Positions 8,000-16,526 of a stretch of 64,000 nucleotides of DNA are shown here, piece by piece. The stretch's first letter is position 1; every line of letters starts with the position of its first letter. Under the pieces are notes generated by a model. The model had not been told where the DNA came from. It saw only the letters and a program-made list of their open reading frames with translations, and ran no database searches. The DNA is from RHLJ01 sp965247355 (lineage in GTDB: Bacteria > Bacteroidota > Rhodothermia > Balneolales > Balneolaceae): the NCBI GenBank assembly GCA_965247355.1, contig OZ252011.1, forward strand, positions 3,162,001 through 3,226,000, in the 5' to 3' direction. A program made the position numbers and the translations under genes.

Positions 8000-8923
8000 T
8001 CAGGGGAGGTCTGAATTACTGAGATTCTCCAAAACCTGCTTTTTCATCTCTTCAATAGAAAGAACATCCGCATCAAGCCATTCAATAAACTCCCATCTCC
8101 GAAACCAGGTAAGCTGTCGCTTAGCATATCTTCGGGTGTTGGTTTTGATCTTCTCGATCATTTCGTTTTTGGTGAAGTCACCATCTATATAGGTGATCAC
8201 TTCCCGATACCCAACCGTTTGTAGCGATTGCAAATCTTTGGAAAAACCTTGATCCAGAATGGATTTTAATTCTTCAATGAGCCCCTTTTCAACCATCAAA
8301 TCTACTCTCTGATTGATTCTGTCATACAACTTCTCCCGTGGATGATGGAGCCCGAAAACGATGGTGTTTTCCGGTAAAGTGATTTCTTTTTTCTGATGAA
8401 AAGAGCTAAACGGCTTTCCGGTTTGCATCCACACATCTAATGCGCGAATAATCCTTTGTCGGTTCATCCCATCTATTCGTTTGATATAATCAGGGTCGAC
8501 TTCTTTAAGTTTTTCGAATAGCGGCTCAATGCCTTCTTCTCCAATTTGGTGATTGAGTTGAGCAATGTTTTCATCGTTGGAATCCGGGATATCGCTGAAG
8601 GGCTGAATGAGTCCGGTAAGATGAAGTGTGCTACCTCCGGCATAAATCACATGATCAGAATGTTGTAGAATCTCCTCCTCCCAATCTTTAGCTCGCTCTA
8701 CAAATTTTACTGCGCTGTCGTCATCTTCCAGTTCCAGATTGGAAATATTGTAATGCCGAACTCGATTTAGTTCTTCAGGAGAAGGCTTTGCCGTTCCGAT
8801 ATCCAAGCGTTTATAACACTGACGGGAATCTGCAGAAATGATAGACGTCCCCAATTCCTCAGCAAGCTGAAGAGATAATTCCGTTTTACCGGATGCTGTT
8901 GGACCTAGGAGGATTATGCGCAC
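8000..8923 (-). CDS. miaA: tRNA dimethylallyltransferase
   Basis: The protein has 307 residues. MiaA transfers a dimethylallyl group to A37 of tRNAs reading UNN codons. Visible: the P-loop LLGPTASGKTELS (about 4-16), SADSRQCYKRLDIGTAKP (substrate-binding Asp and the DIGT motif), YAGGSTLHLTGL, the central RIIRALDVWMQTGKP and the C-terminal QTVGYREVITYIDGD...NTRRYAKRQLTWFR motif, which contacts tRNA. It is a single gene on the minus strand, flanked on both sides by repeat-containing spacers. Confidence 0.96.
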   Translation of the reverse strand: MRIILLGPTASGKTELSLQLAEELGTSIISADSRQCYKRLDIGTAKPSPEELNRVRHYNISNLELEDDDSAVKFVERAKDWEEEILQHSDHVIYAGGSTLHLTGLIQPFSDIPDSNDENIAQLNHQIGEEGIEPLFEKLKEVDPDYIKRIDGMNRQRIIRALDVWMQTGKPFSSFHQKKEITLPENTIVFGLHHPREKLYDRINQRVDLMVEKGLIEELKSILDQGFSKDLQSLQTVGYREVITYIDGDFTKNEMIEKIKTNTRRYAKRQLTWFRRWEFIEWLDADVLSIEEMKKQVLENLSNSDLP

Positions 8924-8995
8924 TATTCTTTTTTTCTAAAAGGTAGGGAATAAGTAATCCTGAGCAAAAGAGAAGAAACTTTGTAGGTATCCGCT

Positions 8996-9027
8996 CAGAT
9001 CCTTCGGAGGTACCCTCAGGATGACTA
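8996..9027. repeat. Dispersed repeat of the GTCATCCTGAGGGTACC type
   Basis: On the minus strand the sequence reads GTCATCCTGAGGGTACCTCC followed by GAAGGATCTG. It shares its GTCATCCTGA start with the unit at 7898. It lies in the spacer between miaA and the PorV-like gene. Confidence 0.5.
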
Positions 9028-9043
9028 GTAGAGAGGTATGATA

Positions 9044-10141
9044 TTACCCCTTCCCCTTCAAATTAAACTTCAGCGAGATGCGATGAGTGTAACCAAGGTT
9101 GCTGGAGGTTCCTGCAAAGCTGGCAAAGCCGTAGTCGATATAAAAGGAAGCAACCCGGAACCCAAGTCCGAGCGTTGGAGAGACAGTGAACCCTGCTTCA
9201 GGGTCAGTGATGAAATCAGTTAATCCCGCGCGGGCAGAAATTCTGTTCTTATAGGTAACCTCTCCACCGATGTGTGGCTCGATACTCATCGAGCCAATAT
9301 TCATGTAATAAGCTCGTCTGTTTTCGAAAAGCAGGTTTAGATCTGCGGCTGCCAGAAAATCAAAATCAGTGAGCGAGAATGCTTTGGAAGCACCCAATCG
9401 AACAGAGGGAAGTACATACTCATTTTGTCCGGATGGGATAGAATCCCCAAAAGTTTTCTGGAAAGACTGACCATTTGAGCCGTTGAATTCTTCTTCATTT
9501 ACGGTCCACATTTTCTGCATGGTGGTTACATCCTGAATAGAAGCTCCTAAATCAACGAAATCTGTTTTGTACTGCGCACCTATATCAATGCTATATCCCC
9601 AGGCATTGGCGAAAGGTCCAAGTCGCTGATTAATTATCTTAGCGGAGGCTCCATAGGAAAGTCGATCGGAATGTTTTTTGGCGTAGGACAGAAAGATGGC
9701 TACATCAGCCGCACTGAATTTTGTGATATACGATTCGGTATCTTCTCTGGGACCTCCATTAGGACCTCGCTCATTATCCCACGCATTCAAAGTATTTGCG
9801 ATGTTATCTACTCCTTGTCGGAAAAAACTAACACCGACCACCCCATTTCCGGATTTCAATGGCATTGCAGCCGCGCCGTAATCATATCCCACAATTCCAC
9901 CAAAACGTTCGGAGTGCATATAAATCAGTTCGGGTTGTTCGAGCTGTGAGAGTCCGGCGACGTTCCAGTATCCAGCTGTAACATCATTAGCAAGTGCTGA
10001 GTGCGTTCCTCCCATTCCGAGTGCCCGAGCCCCTGCTCCGGTACTGAGGAAGTCATTTCCATACTTCGCCAATGCAGACTGAGCCTGAGCAGAGAAGCTG
10101 AATAAGCTGATTATAAAGAGCGCTGAAAAGATTCTTTTCAT
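9044..10141 (-). CDS. PorV/PorQ-family outer-membrane barrel protein
   Basis: The protein has 365 residues from the ATG at 10139-10141. An in-frame TTG 18 bases upstream is possible, but the ATG gives a normal signal peptide (MKRIFSALFIISLFSFSAQAQ). The mature start SALAKYGNDFLSTGAGARALGMGGTHSAL followed by DVTAGYWNVAGLS is the PorV/UPF0164 signature. PorV-type barrels shuttle T9SS cargo to the cell surface, and paralogues serve other roles. The chain ends in an amphipathic strand (HRISLKFNLKGKG). It is relevant here because the window also encodes a T9SS-sorted giant protein. I cannot say whether this is PorV itself or a paralogue. Confidence 0.8.
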   Translation of the reverse strand: MKRIFSALFIISLFSFSAQAQSALAKYGNDFLSTGAGARALGMGGTHSALANDVTAGYWNVAGLSQLEQPELIYMHSERFGGIVGYDYGAAAMPLKSGNGVVGVSFFRQGVDNIANTLNAWDNERGPNGGPREDTESYITKFSAADVAIFLSYAKKHSDRLSYGASAKIINQRLGPFANAWGYSIDIGAQYKTDFVDLGASIQDVTTMQKMWTVNEEEFNGSNGQSFQKTFGDSIPSGQNEYVLPSVRLGASKAFSLTDFDFLAAADLNLLFENRRAYYMNIGSMSIEPHIGGEVTYKNRISARAGLTDFITDPEAGFTVSPTLGLGFRVASFYIDYGFASFAGTSSNLGYTHRISLKFNLKGKG

Positions 10142-10331
10142 CAAAAAAAGAGAGTTCAAAAATTAATACTACAGTAGCGCTTTAACGATAAGAAAACAGG
10201 GTTATTTGAATAATAAAATCGTGTTCTCTCTGGTTGCGGAGGGAACAACTATTTCTTAGTATAAGCACATCATTTTGAAAGGGCAAGATTGGGGAATAAA
10301 TTGTCCTTAACATACAATAACACACGGATTC

Positions 10332-11447
10332 ATGAAATTTTCTGTATCAAGTAGCGAACTTAACAAAGGCCTTTCAGCGGTAATCGGAGCCGTACCCTCT
10401 AAGGCAACCCTTCCAATTCTCGAAACTATTTTATTTCAGAGTGAAGATGGAAAGCTGAAATTGACTGCCACCGACCTTGAAATTTCTATCATTGAGTACA
10501 TCGAAGCAGATATTGAAGAAGATGGAGCGGTAGCGATTCCTGCCCGAAGATTACTTGAAACGTTGAGGCAGCTTCCAAACATCACCGTGTTTTTTGACGT
10601 GGATGATCGCAAGAATATCAATTTCCGCACTGATAAAGGTAATTATAAGCTGGTTGGTGACGAAGCTGATGAATTCCCTGAAGTTCCTAATCTTGATGAC
10701 GGTACGCACATAACTTCTACTTCTGAGCTTGTTCACAAGGCCATCGATAAAACTTTGTTCGCCGTTTCAAGTGATGATCTTCGCCCGGCTATGATGGGTG
10801 TTTATTTCCAGATTGGAACCGAAGAAAGTAAATTTGTAGCTACTGACGGGCACCGTTTAGTGAAATACACCAACAGAGAAATCACAGCAGATAACGATGT
10901 GAATTTCATCATTCCTGATAAAGCACTCAGCCTGATCCAGAAAACAATTTCCGGTGAAGATTGCGATGTAACCGTAACTCAGGATCACGCTCGCTTCAAA
11001 AGTGGAAATACCATTTTAATCACTCGACTGATCAATGAGCAGTATCCGAACTACGATTCTGTAATTCCCCGTGATAATGACAAGTTTTTGACGATCAGTA
11101 AAGAGCAGATGCTTTCTACGGTAAAACGTGTATCTATCTTTTCCAGCTCAACCACCCGTCAGATTCGCCTGCAAATGGAAACAGATAAGCTGACCATACG
11201 TGCCGAAGATTTGGATATGAGTAGTGAGGCAAAAGAAACCATTGAATGCGACTATTCAAATGAAGGCATGGAAATTGGATTTAATGCTAAATATCTGGGT
11301 GATGTACTCAGTAACATTGATGATGAAGAAGTGAGTTTTGAATTTTCATCCCCAAACCGAGCCGGTATTGTTAAGCCGTCTACCAGTGATGACAGTGAAG
11401 ACATCCTGATGCTGGTGATGCCGGTGATGCTAAATAGTTATGCCTGA
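10332..11447 (+). CDS. dnaN: DNA polymerase III sliding clamp (beta subunit)
   Basis: The protein has 371 residues, typical of the clamp. Visible: MKFSVSSSELNKGLSAVIGAVPSKATLPILETI (domain 1), FAVSSDDLRPAMMGVYFQ and ATDGHRLV (domain 2 motifs), VSIFSSSTTRQIRL (domain 3) and the C-terminal VMPVMLNSYA, matching the usual MPMR-like clamp ending. It is not next to dnaA here; its neighbour downstream overlaps by 8 bases and encodes a SAM hydrolase-like enzyme, so the two genes are coupled. Confidence 0.97.
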   Translation: MKFSVSSSELNKGLSAVIGAVPSKATLPILETILFQSEDGKLKLTATDLEISIIEYIEADIEEDGAVAIPARRLLETLRQLPNITVFFDVDDRKNINFRTDKGNYKLVGDEADEFPEVPNLDDGTHITSTSELVHKAIDKTLFAVSSDDLRPAMMGVYFQIGTEESKFVATDGHRLVKYTNREITADNDVNFIIPDKALSLIQKTISGEDCDVTVTQDHARFKSGNTILITRLINEQYPNYDSVIPRDNDKFLTISKEQMLSTVKRVSIFSSSTTRQIRLQMETDKLTIRAEDLDMSSEAKETIECDYSNEGMEIGFNAKYLGDVLSNIDDEEVSFEFSSPNRAGIVKPSTSDDSEDILMLVMPVMLNSYA

Positions 11448-12234
11448 TAGCCAGGTAATCACTCTTACTACCGATTTTGGAACTCAGGATCACTATGTAA
11501 GTGCCATGAAGGCAGTGATTCTGGGAATCTCACCTAACGCACGTTTTATAGATGTTTCTCACGATATCCCTCCACAGGATATCATGGCTGGAGCATGGGT
11601 AGTTCGAAATTCAGCTTTTCTATTTCCTACTGAAACGGTGCATTTGGTTGTGGTTGACCCTGGAGTTGGCACCGACAGACATCCTATTATCCTGAAAATT
11701 GAAGATCAGTATTTTGTAGGTCCTGATAACGGGATATTCTCCTTGTTATATGATGAGTTCAAATACAAAGCTTACAAGTTAAACAATCCTGAGTATTGGA
11801 GGAAAGATCGTTCCAGAACCTTTCATGGACGAGACATTTTCGCTCCGATAGCGGCTCATATAAGTAATGGAGTCGATTTAAAAGAACTTGGTGATCCTAT
11901 CAAAGACTTGGTGACCTATCATTGGGCAACTCCAATAGGTGATAAAGACGGACTTCAGGGTTGGGTAATTCATATTGACCGGTTTGGGAATCTGATCACC
12001 AATATTTCTGAGAGTTTATTAGAAGACACCGCCGGGCGGAGAAAAGTCAAAATTTATGTCGGGAACACAATTATTGATCACCTGGTAAATACTTTTGGAG
12101 ATGTGGAACCCGGTGAACCGGTTGCTTTTATTGGGAGCTCGGGGATGCTGGAAGTAGGCATAAACAAAGGAAATGCTGCGAAGATGTTAAGTGTTGACAA
12201 AGGTGCGCAGATATCGTTGGTGCTACAGAAGTAG
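11440..12234 (+). CDS. S-adenosyl-L-methionine hydrolase (DUF62 / SAM hydroxide adenosyltransferase)
   Basis: The protein has 264 residues. The DUF62 family splits SAM to adenosine and methionine using water or hydroxide and is related to fluorinase/chlorinase. Visible: ITLTTDFGTQDHYVSAMKAVI (the DFG...D start), DVSHDIPPQDI, HLVVVDPGVGT, FVGPDNGIFS, TFHGRDIFAPIAAH and DRFGNLITNI. These are the conserved DPGVG, GPDNG and RFGNxxTN motifs. It lacks any obvious halogenase-specific insertion, so hydrolase is the likely activity. It overlaps dnaN by eight bases. Confidence 0.9.
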   Translation: MPDSQVITLTTDFGTQDHYVSAMKAVILGISPNARFIDVSHDIPPQDIMAGAWVVRNSAFLFPTETVHLVVVDPGVGTDRHPIILKIEDQYFVGPDNGIFSLLYDEFKYKAYKLNNPEYWRKDRSRTFHGRDIFAPIAAHISNGVDLKELGDPIKDLVTYHWATPIGDKDGLQGWVIHIDRFGNLITNISESLLEDTAGRRKVKIYVGNTIIDHLVNTFGDVEPGEPVAFIGSSGMLEVGINKGNAAKMLSVDKGAQISLVLQK

Positions 12235-12287
12235 CGAAACACTACGATAACTGAGGCGTAAGCCGTTCCCAAATTAACAGAAAGGAC

Positions 12288-13094
12288 ATGAATTTAGAAT
12301 TACGATCACCGGTTGATGAACGTGCTACCATCCAGGTACCAAAGGATGTAGCCGAGCTTTCCAGACCTTTTAATGGCACTGTTTGCTCTCAGGAAGGTGA
12401 TGAATACAAGGTCAGGAACAACATTATTGATATACTGGGTAAGGAACCTGCATTCAGTTCACTTGCCCAAAGTACCAATCACTTCAAATTGACCGCCTCT
12501 ATTTATGAAGATATCTGGCGTAAAAGGTCTCTTTCTCTTCTTTCAGGTGAAGATTTCCCCATCGAAAAGGAACATGAGCTTTTGATTGAATGGACAGCTC
12601 CAAAGGCTGGCGGACTATATTTGGATTTAGGATGTTCAACAGCGTTGTATGGCAGAGCACTAAAAGCAGCACAGAAAAAAGCTGATATCGTAGCACTGGA
12701 TTTTTCCTCACAAATGCTGGAAGAAGCACGATTCAAAGCAGAAGCTGACGAAACCGATATGTTTCTGGTTCGCGCTGACGGGAAAGAAATTCCTTTTTTC
12801 AGCAAGACGTTCGATGGGATTGTAATGGGAGGAACTCTGAATGAATTGTCTGAAGAATTGAAAGTATTGTACGAAGCTCGTCGGGTTATTAAACAGGATG
12901 GAGTGTTTTTTGTGATGCATCTCATCAAGAGTGATGCCTGGTACGGACGTTTACTTCAGGAATCGGTTTCTTTGGGGGGGATTAATTTCTGGTCGGTAGA
13001 AGAAAGCAATACGCTGTTCAAACAGGCAGGATTTAAGGTAGCGGATCAATTAGTAAGAGGAATTGTTTGTTTTTCTAAGTTGGTACCTAATTAA
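12288..13094 (+). CDS. Class I SAM-dependent methyltransferase
   Basis: The protein has 268 residues. The Rossmann methyltransferase core starts near residue 105: motif I YLDLGCSTALYGRAL, motif II VALDFSSQMLEEA, an acidic/basic stretch VRADGKEIPF (motif III-like) and FDGIVMGGTLNEL (motif IV). About 100 N-terminal residues precede it, with a possible Trm112-like lead-in lacking Cys pairs (FNGTVCSQEGDEYKVRNNIIDIL). The substrate cannot be told; ubiquinone/menaquinone-type and small-molecule methyltransferases look alike. Its stop codon overlaps the stop of the convergent TonB-domain gene in TTAA at 13091-13094. Confidence 0.8.
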   Translation: MNLELRSPVDERATIQVPKDVAELSRPFNGTVCSQEGDEYKVRNNIIDILGKEPAFSSLAQSTNHFKLTASIYEDIWRKRSLSLLSGEDFPIEKEHELLIEWTAPKAGGLYLDLGCSTALYGRALKAAQKKADIVALDFSSQMLEEARFKAEADETDMFLVRADGKEIPFFSKTFDGIVMGGTLNELSEELKVLYEARRVIKQDGVFFVMHLIKSDAWYGRLLQESVSLGGINFWSVEESNTLFKQAGFKVADQLVRGIVCFSKLVPN

Positions 13095-13489
13095 TTCTGA
13101 AATCGAAAAACAATAGGAAGGGAGTAGTTTATACATACAGGCTCACCTTGCTGATTACCAGGAACAAACCGCGCTTCAAGGAGTGCTTTTTTAGAAGCTT
13201 CATATGTTCCATATCCAATTCCACGAATAAGCTTAGGCCTGATTGGAATTCCTTCCTTATTCACAATAAAGCCAATAGTGACCCTGCCTTCGAGTCCATT
13301 TTCAATGGCCTCTTGAGGATATTCAACCCTTTGCTGGAGTTTAGCCAAACCTCCAATTAGTTAGGGCATTGTTTCAGCTACATCCAAAACAAAGGGACAC
13401 CCTTCTATAATAGGTTGTTCGTTCTCAAAAATTCCACAGGAGTGGAAAAGAAATAGAAGAAGAAGTAAAAAAGGAAATACATTCTTCAT
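13091..13489 (-). pseudogene. TonB C-terminal-domain lipoprotein interrupted by one in-frame stop
   Basis: Reading from the ATG at 13487-13489 gives a lipoprotein signal (MKNVFPFLLLLLFLFHSCG, lipobox-like FHSC), then ...VLDVAETMP, a TAA at 13361-13363, then LIGGLAKLQQRVEYPQEAIENGLEGRV...FVPGNQQGEPV...YSLPIVFRF. The frame is the same on both sides. The residue at the stop is a Glu in the common MPELIGGL motif of TonB C-terminal domains, so one G-to-T change (GAA to TAA) explains the break. The intact product would have 132 residues. A downstream TTG at 13346-13348 could give an 85-residue fragment, which would lack export. It begins two bases after argS. It may be a recent pseudogene, a read-through gene or a sequencing error. 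Confidence 0.8.
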
Positions 13490-13491
13490 GC

Positions 13492-15117
13492 TTACATTCT
13501 TTCCGGAGCGGTAATCCCCAGAATCGTCAATCCGTTTTTAAGAACCTGAGCGGTAGTTCTGGCCAACTCAATACGTGCCTGGGCAAGATTTTCATCGACA
13601 CCAATAATCCGGCAATCATGGTAGAAGGTAGTAAAGGCTGAAGCCACATCATTCAGGTAGTTAATCAAACGGTGAGGTTCACGGGCATCCGCGGCGCTTT
13701 GAATGGCTCCAGGAAATTTGAACAGGGTTTTGATCAACGAAGTCTCAGCATCTTCTTTCAGCAGACTAAGTTGAACATCTCCATCAAAAGAATACTCCTC
13801 TTCTGCTTTGCGGAGAATGCTGAAAATACGGGCATGCGCATACTGAAGATAAAACACCGGGTTTTTCTCACCGGCTTCTTTAGCCTGGGCAATATCAAAT
13901 TCGAGATGTGTATTTGGAGATCGCATCAAAAAGAAGAAGCGGGTTACATCAGAACCTACTTCATCCATCAGCTCATCCAGTGTTATAAAGTTTGCTTTTC
14001 GAGTACTCATTTTGAAGGGCTGACCGTCTTTCACAATCGTCACAAACTGATACACGATTACATCCACTTTATTGGTATCGTATCCTAAAGCTGAAATTCC
14101 GGAAAGAACGTCCGGATAAGTGGCGATATGATCCGCGCCAAAAATATCGATACAAAGATCATAACCACGATCCAGTTTATTAGCATGGTAAGCAATATCA
14201 GGAAGACGGTAGGTTGGTTCTCCTGTACTTTTTATGAGTACAGTGTCTTTTTCTTTGCCAAACTCTGTGGTTTTAAACCAGGTCGCTCCATCGGAATCGT
14301 AGACCAATCCCTTTTCTTTTAGTCTTGAAACTACGGAGTCAATATCACCACCATCGTATAAGCTATGTTCATTAAAATGATTATCCATGTGGATTTTCAT
14401 TCTATCCAAAGTATCACTGATATCTTCGAAAATGGCTGCTTCTGCTTTTTCTTTGAACGGAGTCCAGTCAGCATCAATCAGCCCCTCCCCTTTGTCATCA
14501 GCCAGTTCTTTGGCGATATCCCGGATATACTCACCTTCATAGCCGCCTTCAGGGAATTCTGATTCTTTTCCTAACTCCTCGAGGTAACGAGCTTGCACAC
14601 TTTGACCAAGCACACGCATTTGGCGGCCTGCGTTATTGAAGTAATATTCCCGGTCAACTTCTGCTCCTGTCCATTCCATGAGTCGTGCGACGGTATCACC
14701 TAATACAGCATTTCTTCCATGACCAACGGTTAAAGGTCCGGTTGGATTAGCACTTACGAACTCAATCTGAATCTTCTTTTCTTTTTGGGAATCTGTTTTC
14801 CCATAATCTGATCCCAAATCAATAATCGAAGCGAGTTCATCATAGAGATAATCTTCAGCAAACCTGAAGTTGATAAATCCGGGTCCTGCTATTTCAACGG
14901 AAGAGATTTTGGCGTCATCGTAAGTCAATCCATCGATGATCTGTTGAGCAATTGCCCTCGGATTATTCCGTAAGGGTTTAGCAAGCATCATCGCGATATT
15001 AGTGGAGGCATCTCCATGACTTTCCACTTTCGGAGCTTCCAGATGTATTTCAGGAGTTTCTTCTAAATCAAATTGCGCCAGCGAGGCCTTTATAATCTCT
15101 TCGAGGTATTTGTTCAT
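13492..15117 (-). CDS. argS: Arginyl-tRNA synthetase
   Basis: The protein has 541 residues, somewhat shorter than E. coli ArgRS (577). Visible: the N-terminal Add1-type domain with VESHGDASTNIAMMLAKPL; the class I motif FVSANPTGPLTVGHGRNAVLGD, with VGHGRN as the HIGH equivalent; KSTGEPTYRLPDIAYHANK; IFGADHIATY; KMSTRKANFITLDEL, which stands for the KMSKS loop; and the C-terminal anticodon-binding helical domain ending ILGITAPERM, the family's ITxPERM end. It charges tRNA-Arg. The upstream spacer holds an inverted-repeat arm (15181-15205). Confidence 0.97.
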   Translation of the reverse strand: MNKYLEEIIKASLAQFDLEETPEIHLEAPKVESHGDASTNIAMMLAKPLRNNPRAIAQQIIDGLTYDDAKISSVEIAGPGFINFRFAEDYLYDELASIIDLGSDYGKTDSQKEKKIQIEFVSANPTGPLTVGHGRNAVLGDTVARLMEWTGAEVDREYYFNNAGRQMRVLGQSVQARYLEELGKESEFPEGGYEGEYIRDIAKELADDKGEGLIDADWTPFKEKAEAAIFEDISDTLDRMKIHMDNHFNEHSLYDGGDIDSVVSRLKEKGLVYDSDGATWFKTTEFGKEKDTVLIKSTGEPTYRLPDIAYHANKLDRGYDLCIDIFGADHIATYPDVLSGISALGYDTNKVDVIVYQFVTIVKDGQPFKMSTRKANFITLDELMDEVGSDVTRFFFLMRSPNTHLEFDIAQAKEAGEKNPVFYLQYAHARIFSILRKAEEEYSFDGDVQLSLLKEDAETSLIKTLFKFPGAIQSAADAREPHRLINYLNDVASAFTTFYHDCRIIGVDENLAQARIELARTTAQVLKNGLTILGITAPERM

Positions 15118-15180
15118 TCGTAGTTCTGTTTCGGATTCGGTTAAAGATAAGGGAAATCAGAATTAGGAATCAGAGGTTTT

Positions 15181-15619
15181 CAATAAACAATATTCAACAA
15201 GGAATAAACAAAGCTCATCGATTTTTATTCATGTTTGATTGAGCAGTCGAAATACTTTTGAAAATTATAGCAATAAGCTGATCACATTCGGAGATAGCTT
15301 GATCTAATGAGGGGTCATTTAGTAAAGGATGTTTCTTAATCAGAGTTAGACAAATAAATGTCTCCTTAAGCTCTTTTTGCCCAATTTTTAGTTTGTGAAT
15401 AAAATCTTTTCGGGATTCTGCAGCCTGAGCTTCACCATATTGAAACGAAGGCGACGTACCTGATCTGATTAACTGTTTTGCAAAATGCTGTCCTGTATAT
15501 GTTTTAGGAAGCAAATCGACAATCTTCATTACTATTAAAGAAAAATTGATGAGCCTGTCCTGTAAATCAAAAGATTTAGATTTGGTCATTGAAAATTCCT
15601 TGTTGAATATTGTTTATTG
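15181..15619. mobile_element. IVS-like element: four-helix gene enclosed by a perfect 25-bp inverted repeat
   Basis: The left arm at 15181-15205 (starts CAATAAACAATATTC) is the exact reverse complement of the right arm at 15595-15619. The arms enclose a 23S-IVP-type gene and a total of 439 bases. Intervening sequences in 23S rRNA genes that carry this gene family are also closed by a terminal stem. Here the unit sits between argS and radC instead. The right arm supplies the last codon and stop of radC. No target duplication was found flanking the arms. Confidence 0.65.
15215..15589 (-). CDS. Four-helix-bundle protein of the 23S rRNA intervening-sequence (S23/IVP) family
   Basis: The protein has 124 residues. 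Visible: FDLQDRLINFSLIVMKIVDLLPKTYTGQHFAKQLIRSGTSPSFQYGEAQAAESRKDFIHKLKIGQKELKETF; the LPKT...H...QLIRSG.S...NYGEAQ-like pattern with AESRKDFIHKL is diagnostic. The family folds as a homopentameric four-helix bundle and is often encoded in 23S rRNA intervening sequences; its cellular job is unsettled. The gene is enclosed by a perfect 25-bp inverted repeat. The Shine-Dalgarno-like AAGGAA about six bases before the ATG lies inside the right arm, so pairing of the arms in RNA would hide it. Confidence 0.88.
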   Translation of the reverse strand: MTKSKSFDLQDRLINFSLIVMKIVDLLPKTYTGQHFAKQLIRSGTSPSFQYGEAQAAESRKDFIHKLKIGQKELKETFICLTLIKKHPLLNDPSLDQAISECDQLIAIIFKSISTAQSNMNKNR

Positions 15620-16348
15620 GAATAATCTTTCCGCGCGTAGAGAAACAAACTCATAGCCCGCAATAATGATATGATCGTCTATGGGGATACCAAGTAGTTT
15701 TCCTGATTCAGCAATTCTTTTGGTCAGATTGATATCAGCGGTGGAGGCTTCTGTTCTTCCGGAAGGATGGTTGTGGACCAAAATAATGGAATTCGCCTGA
15801 TTGATGATGGCTTGGCGGAGGACTTCAGCAGGTTCAACAATAGTAGCATTACTTCCTCCGGAACTGATTTGTTGAAAACCGGTCATTACTTTTTTATTGT
15901 TTAGGAAGGCAACCATGAAGACTTCTTTACTGAGGTGACGCATTTTTGGACCAAAGAAAGCGGCGGCATTTTCAGGACTAGTTATCTGGATTTCTTCACC
16001 CAATCCTGCAACCTGAATACGGCGGGCAAGCTCAAAAGCCGCTTCAAGTGTTATAGCTTTTACTTTGGCGATGCCCGGGATAACCCGAAGCTCACTCCAG
16101 TCTCTTTTGATGAGGGAATGGAGTCCACCAAAATGATCCAGTAAAGCCTTAGAAGTTTCCAGCACATTCAGTTTTTTGGTTCCGGTGCGAAGAAGAATGG
16201 CAAGAAGTTCGGAATCAGAAAGGGAGTCGGCACCATATTTCATCAGCTTTTCCCGGGGTTGGTCATCCGGACGCATGTCCTTTACAGAACGGTTTCGGAA
16301 ATCATCAGCAGAGAAAGTTTCTTCGGGAGAGTATATCGTTATATTCAT
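15614..16348 (-). CDS. radC: RadC family protein (JAB/MPN domain)
   Basis: The protein has 244 residues from the ATG at 16346-16348; a GTG four codons upstream is less likely. Visible: the N-terminal helix-hairpin-helix region (RPREKLMKYGADSLSDSELLAILLRTGT, then VIPGIAKVKAITLEAAFELARR) and the C-terminal JAMM domain with the metal motif HNHPSGRTEASTADINLTKRI followed by GIPIDDHIIIAG. The name comes from DNA repair, but the in vivo role of RadC remains doubtful; the MPN fold suggests a metal-dependent hydrolase. The last codon and stop lie in the right arm of the IVS-like element, so the 3' end may have been altered by that insertion. Confidence 0.93.
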   Translation of the reverse strand: MNITIYSPEETFSADDFRNRSVKDMRPDDQPREKLMKYGADSLSDSELLAILLRTGTKKLNVLETSKALLDHFGGLHSLIKRDWSELRVIPGIAKVKAITLEAAFELARRIQVAGLGEEIQITSPENAAAFFGPKMRHLSKEVFMVAFLNNKKVMTGFQQISSGGSNATIVEPAEVLRQAIINQANSIILVHNHPSGRTEASTADINLTKRIAESGKLLGIPIDDHIIIAGYEFVSLRAERLFQ

Positions 16349-16416
16349 CGGATTGTACACATGTTTTTTACATGTTAGACCGAGTTAAAAGGAATTCCTT
16401 ACAAAAAAACTTAGCC

Positions 16417-16476
16417 GTTATTGCGAGCATCGCGAAGCAATCTCCGGATCATAAGTCTTATTTCTGAGATTGCTTC
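16417..16476. repeat. Dispersed repeat (ATTGCGAG...GAAGCAATCTC type) forming a hairpin
   Basis: TTATTGCGAGCATCG runs into GAAGCAATCTC (16434-16444), which pairs perfectly with GAGATTGCTTC (16466-16476). A related unit (CATTGCGAGG...CGAAGCAATCTCC) occurs at 23172-23231. It lies between radC and the XRE regulator. Confidence 0.65.
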
Positions 16477-16526
16477 ATCGGAAAACTTAGATTTAATAAT
16501 AAAAACGTAGGCTCCTCGCAAAGTTC

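Noticed and set aside
10142..10159. TTG start for the PorV-like gene, adding six residues
   Set aside because: The internal ATG at 10139-10141 gives a standard signal peptide; the TTG adds residues that spoil it.
12503..12928. 141-residue minus-strand frame inside the methyltransferase gene
   Set aside because: It lies opposite conserved methyltransferase motifs; Ser/Pro-rich shadow composition.
13148..13360. 70-residue plus-strand frame opposite the TonB-domain gene
   Set aside because: It is the antisense of a recognisable TonB domain and has no family features.
16358..16377. ACATGTTTTTTACATGT upstream of radC as an operator
   Set aside because: The two ACATGT units are each self-complementary hexamers; short and AT-rich, not enough to support a site.
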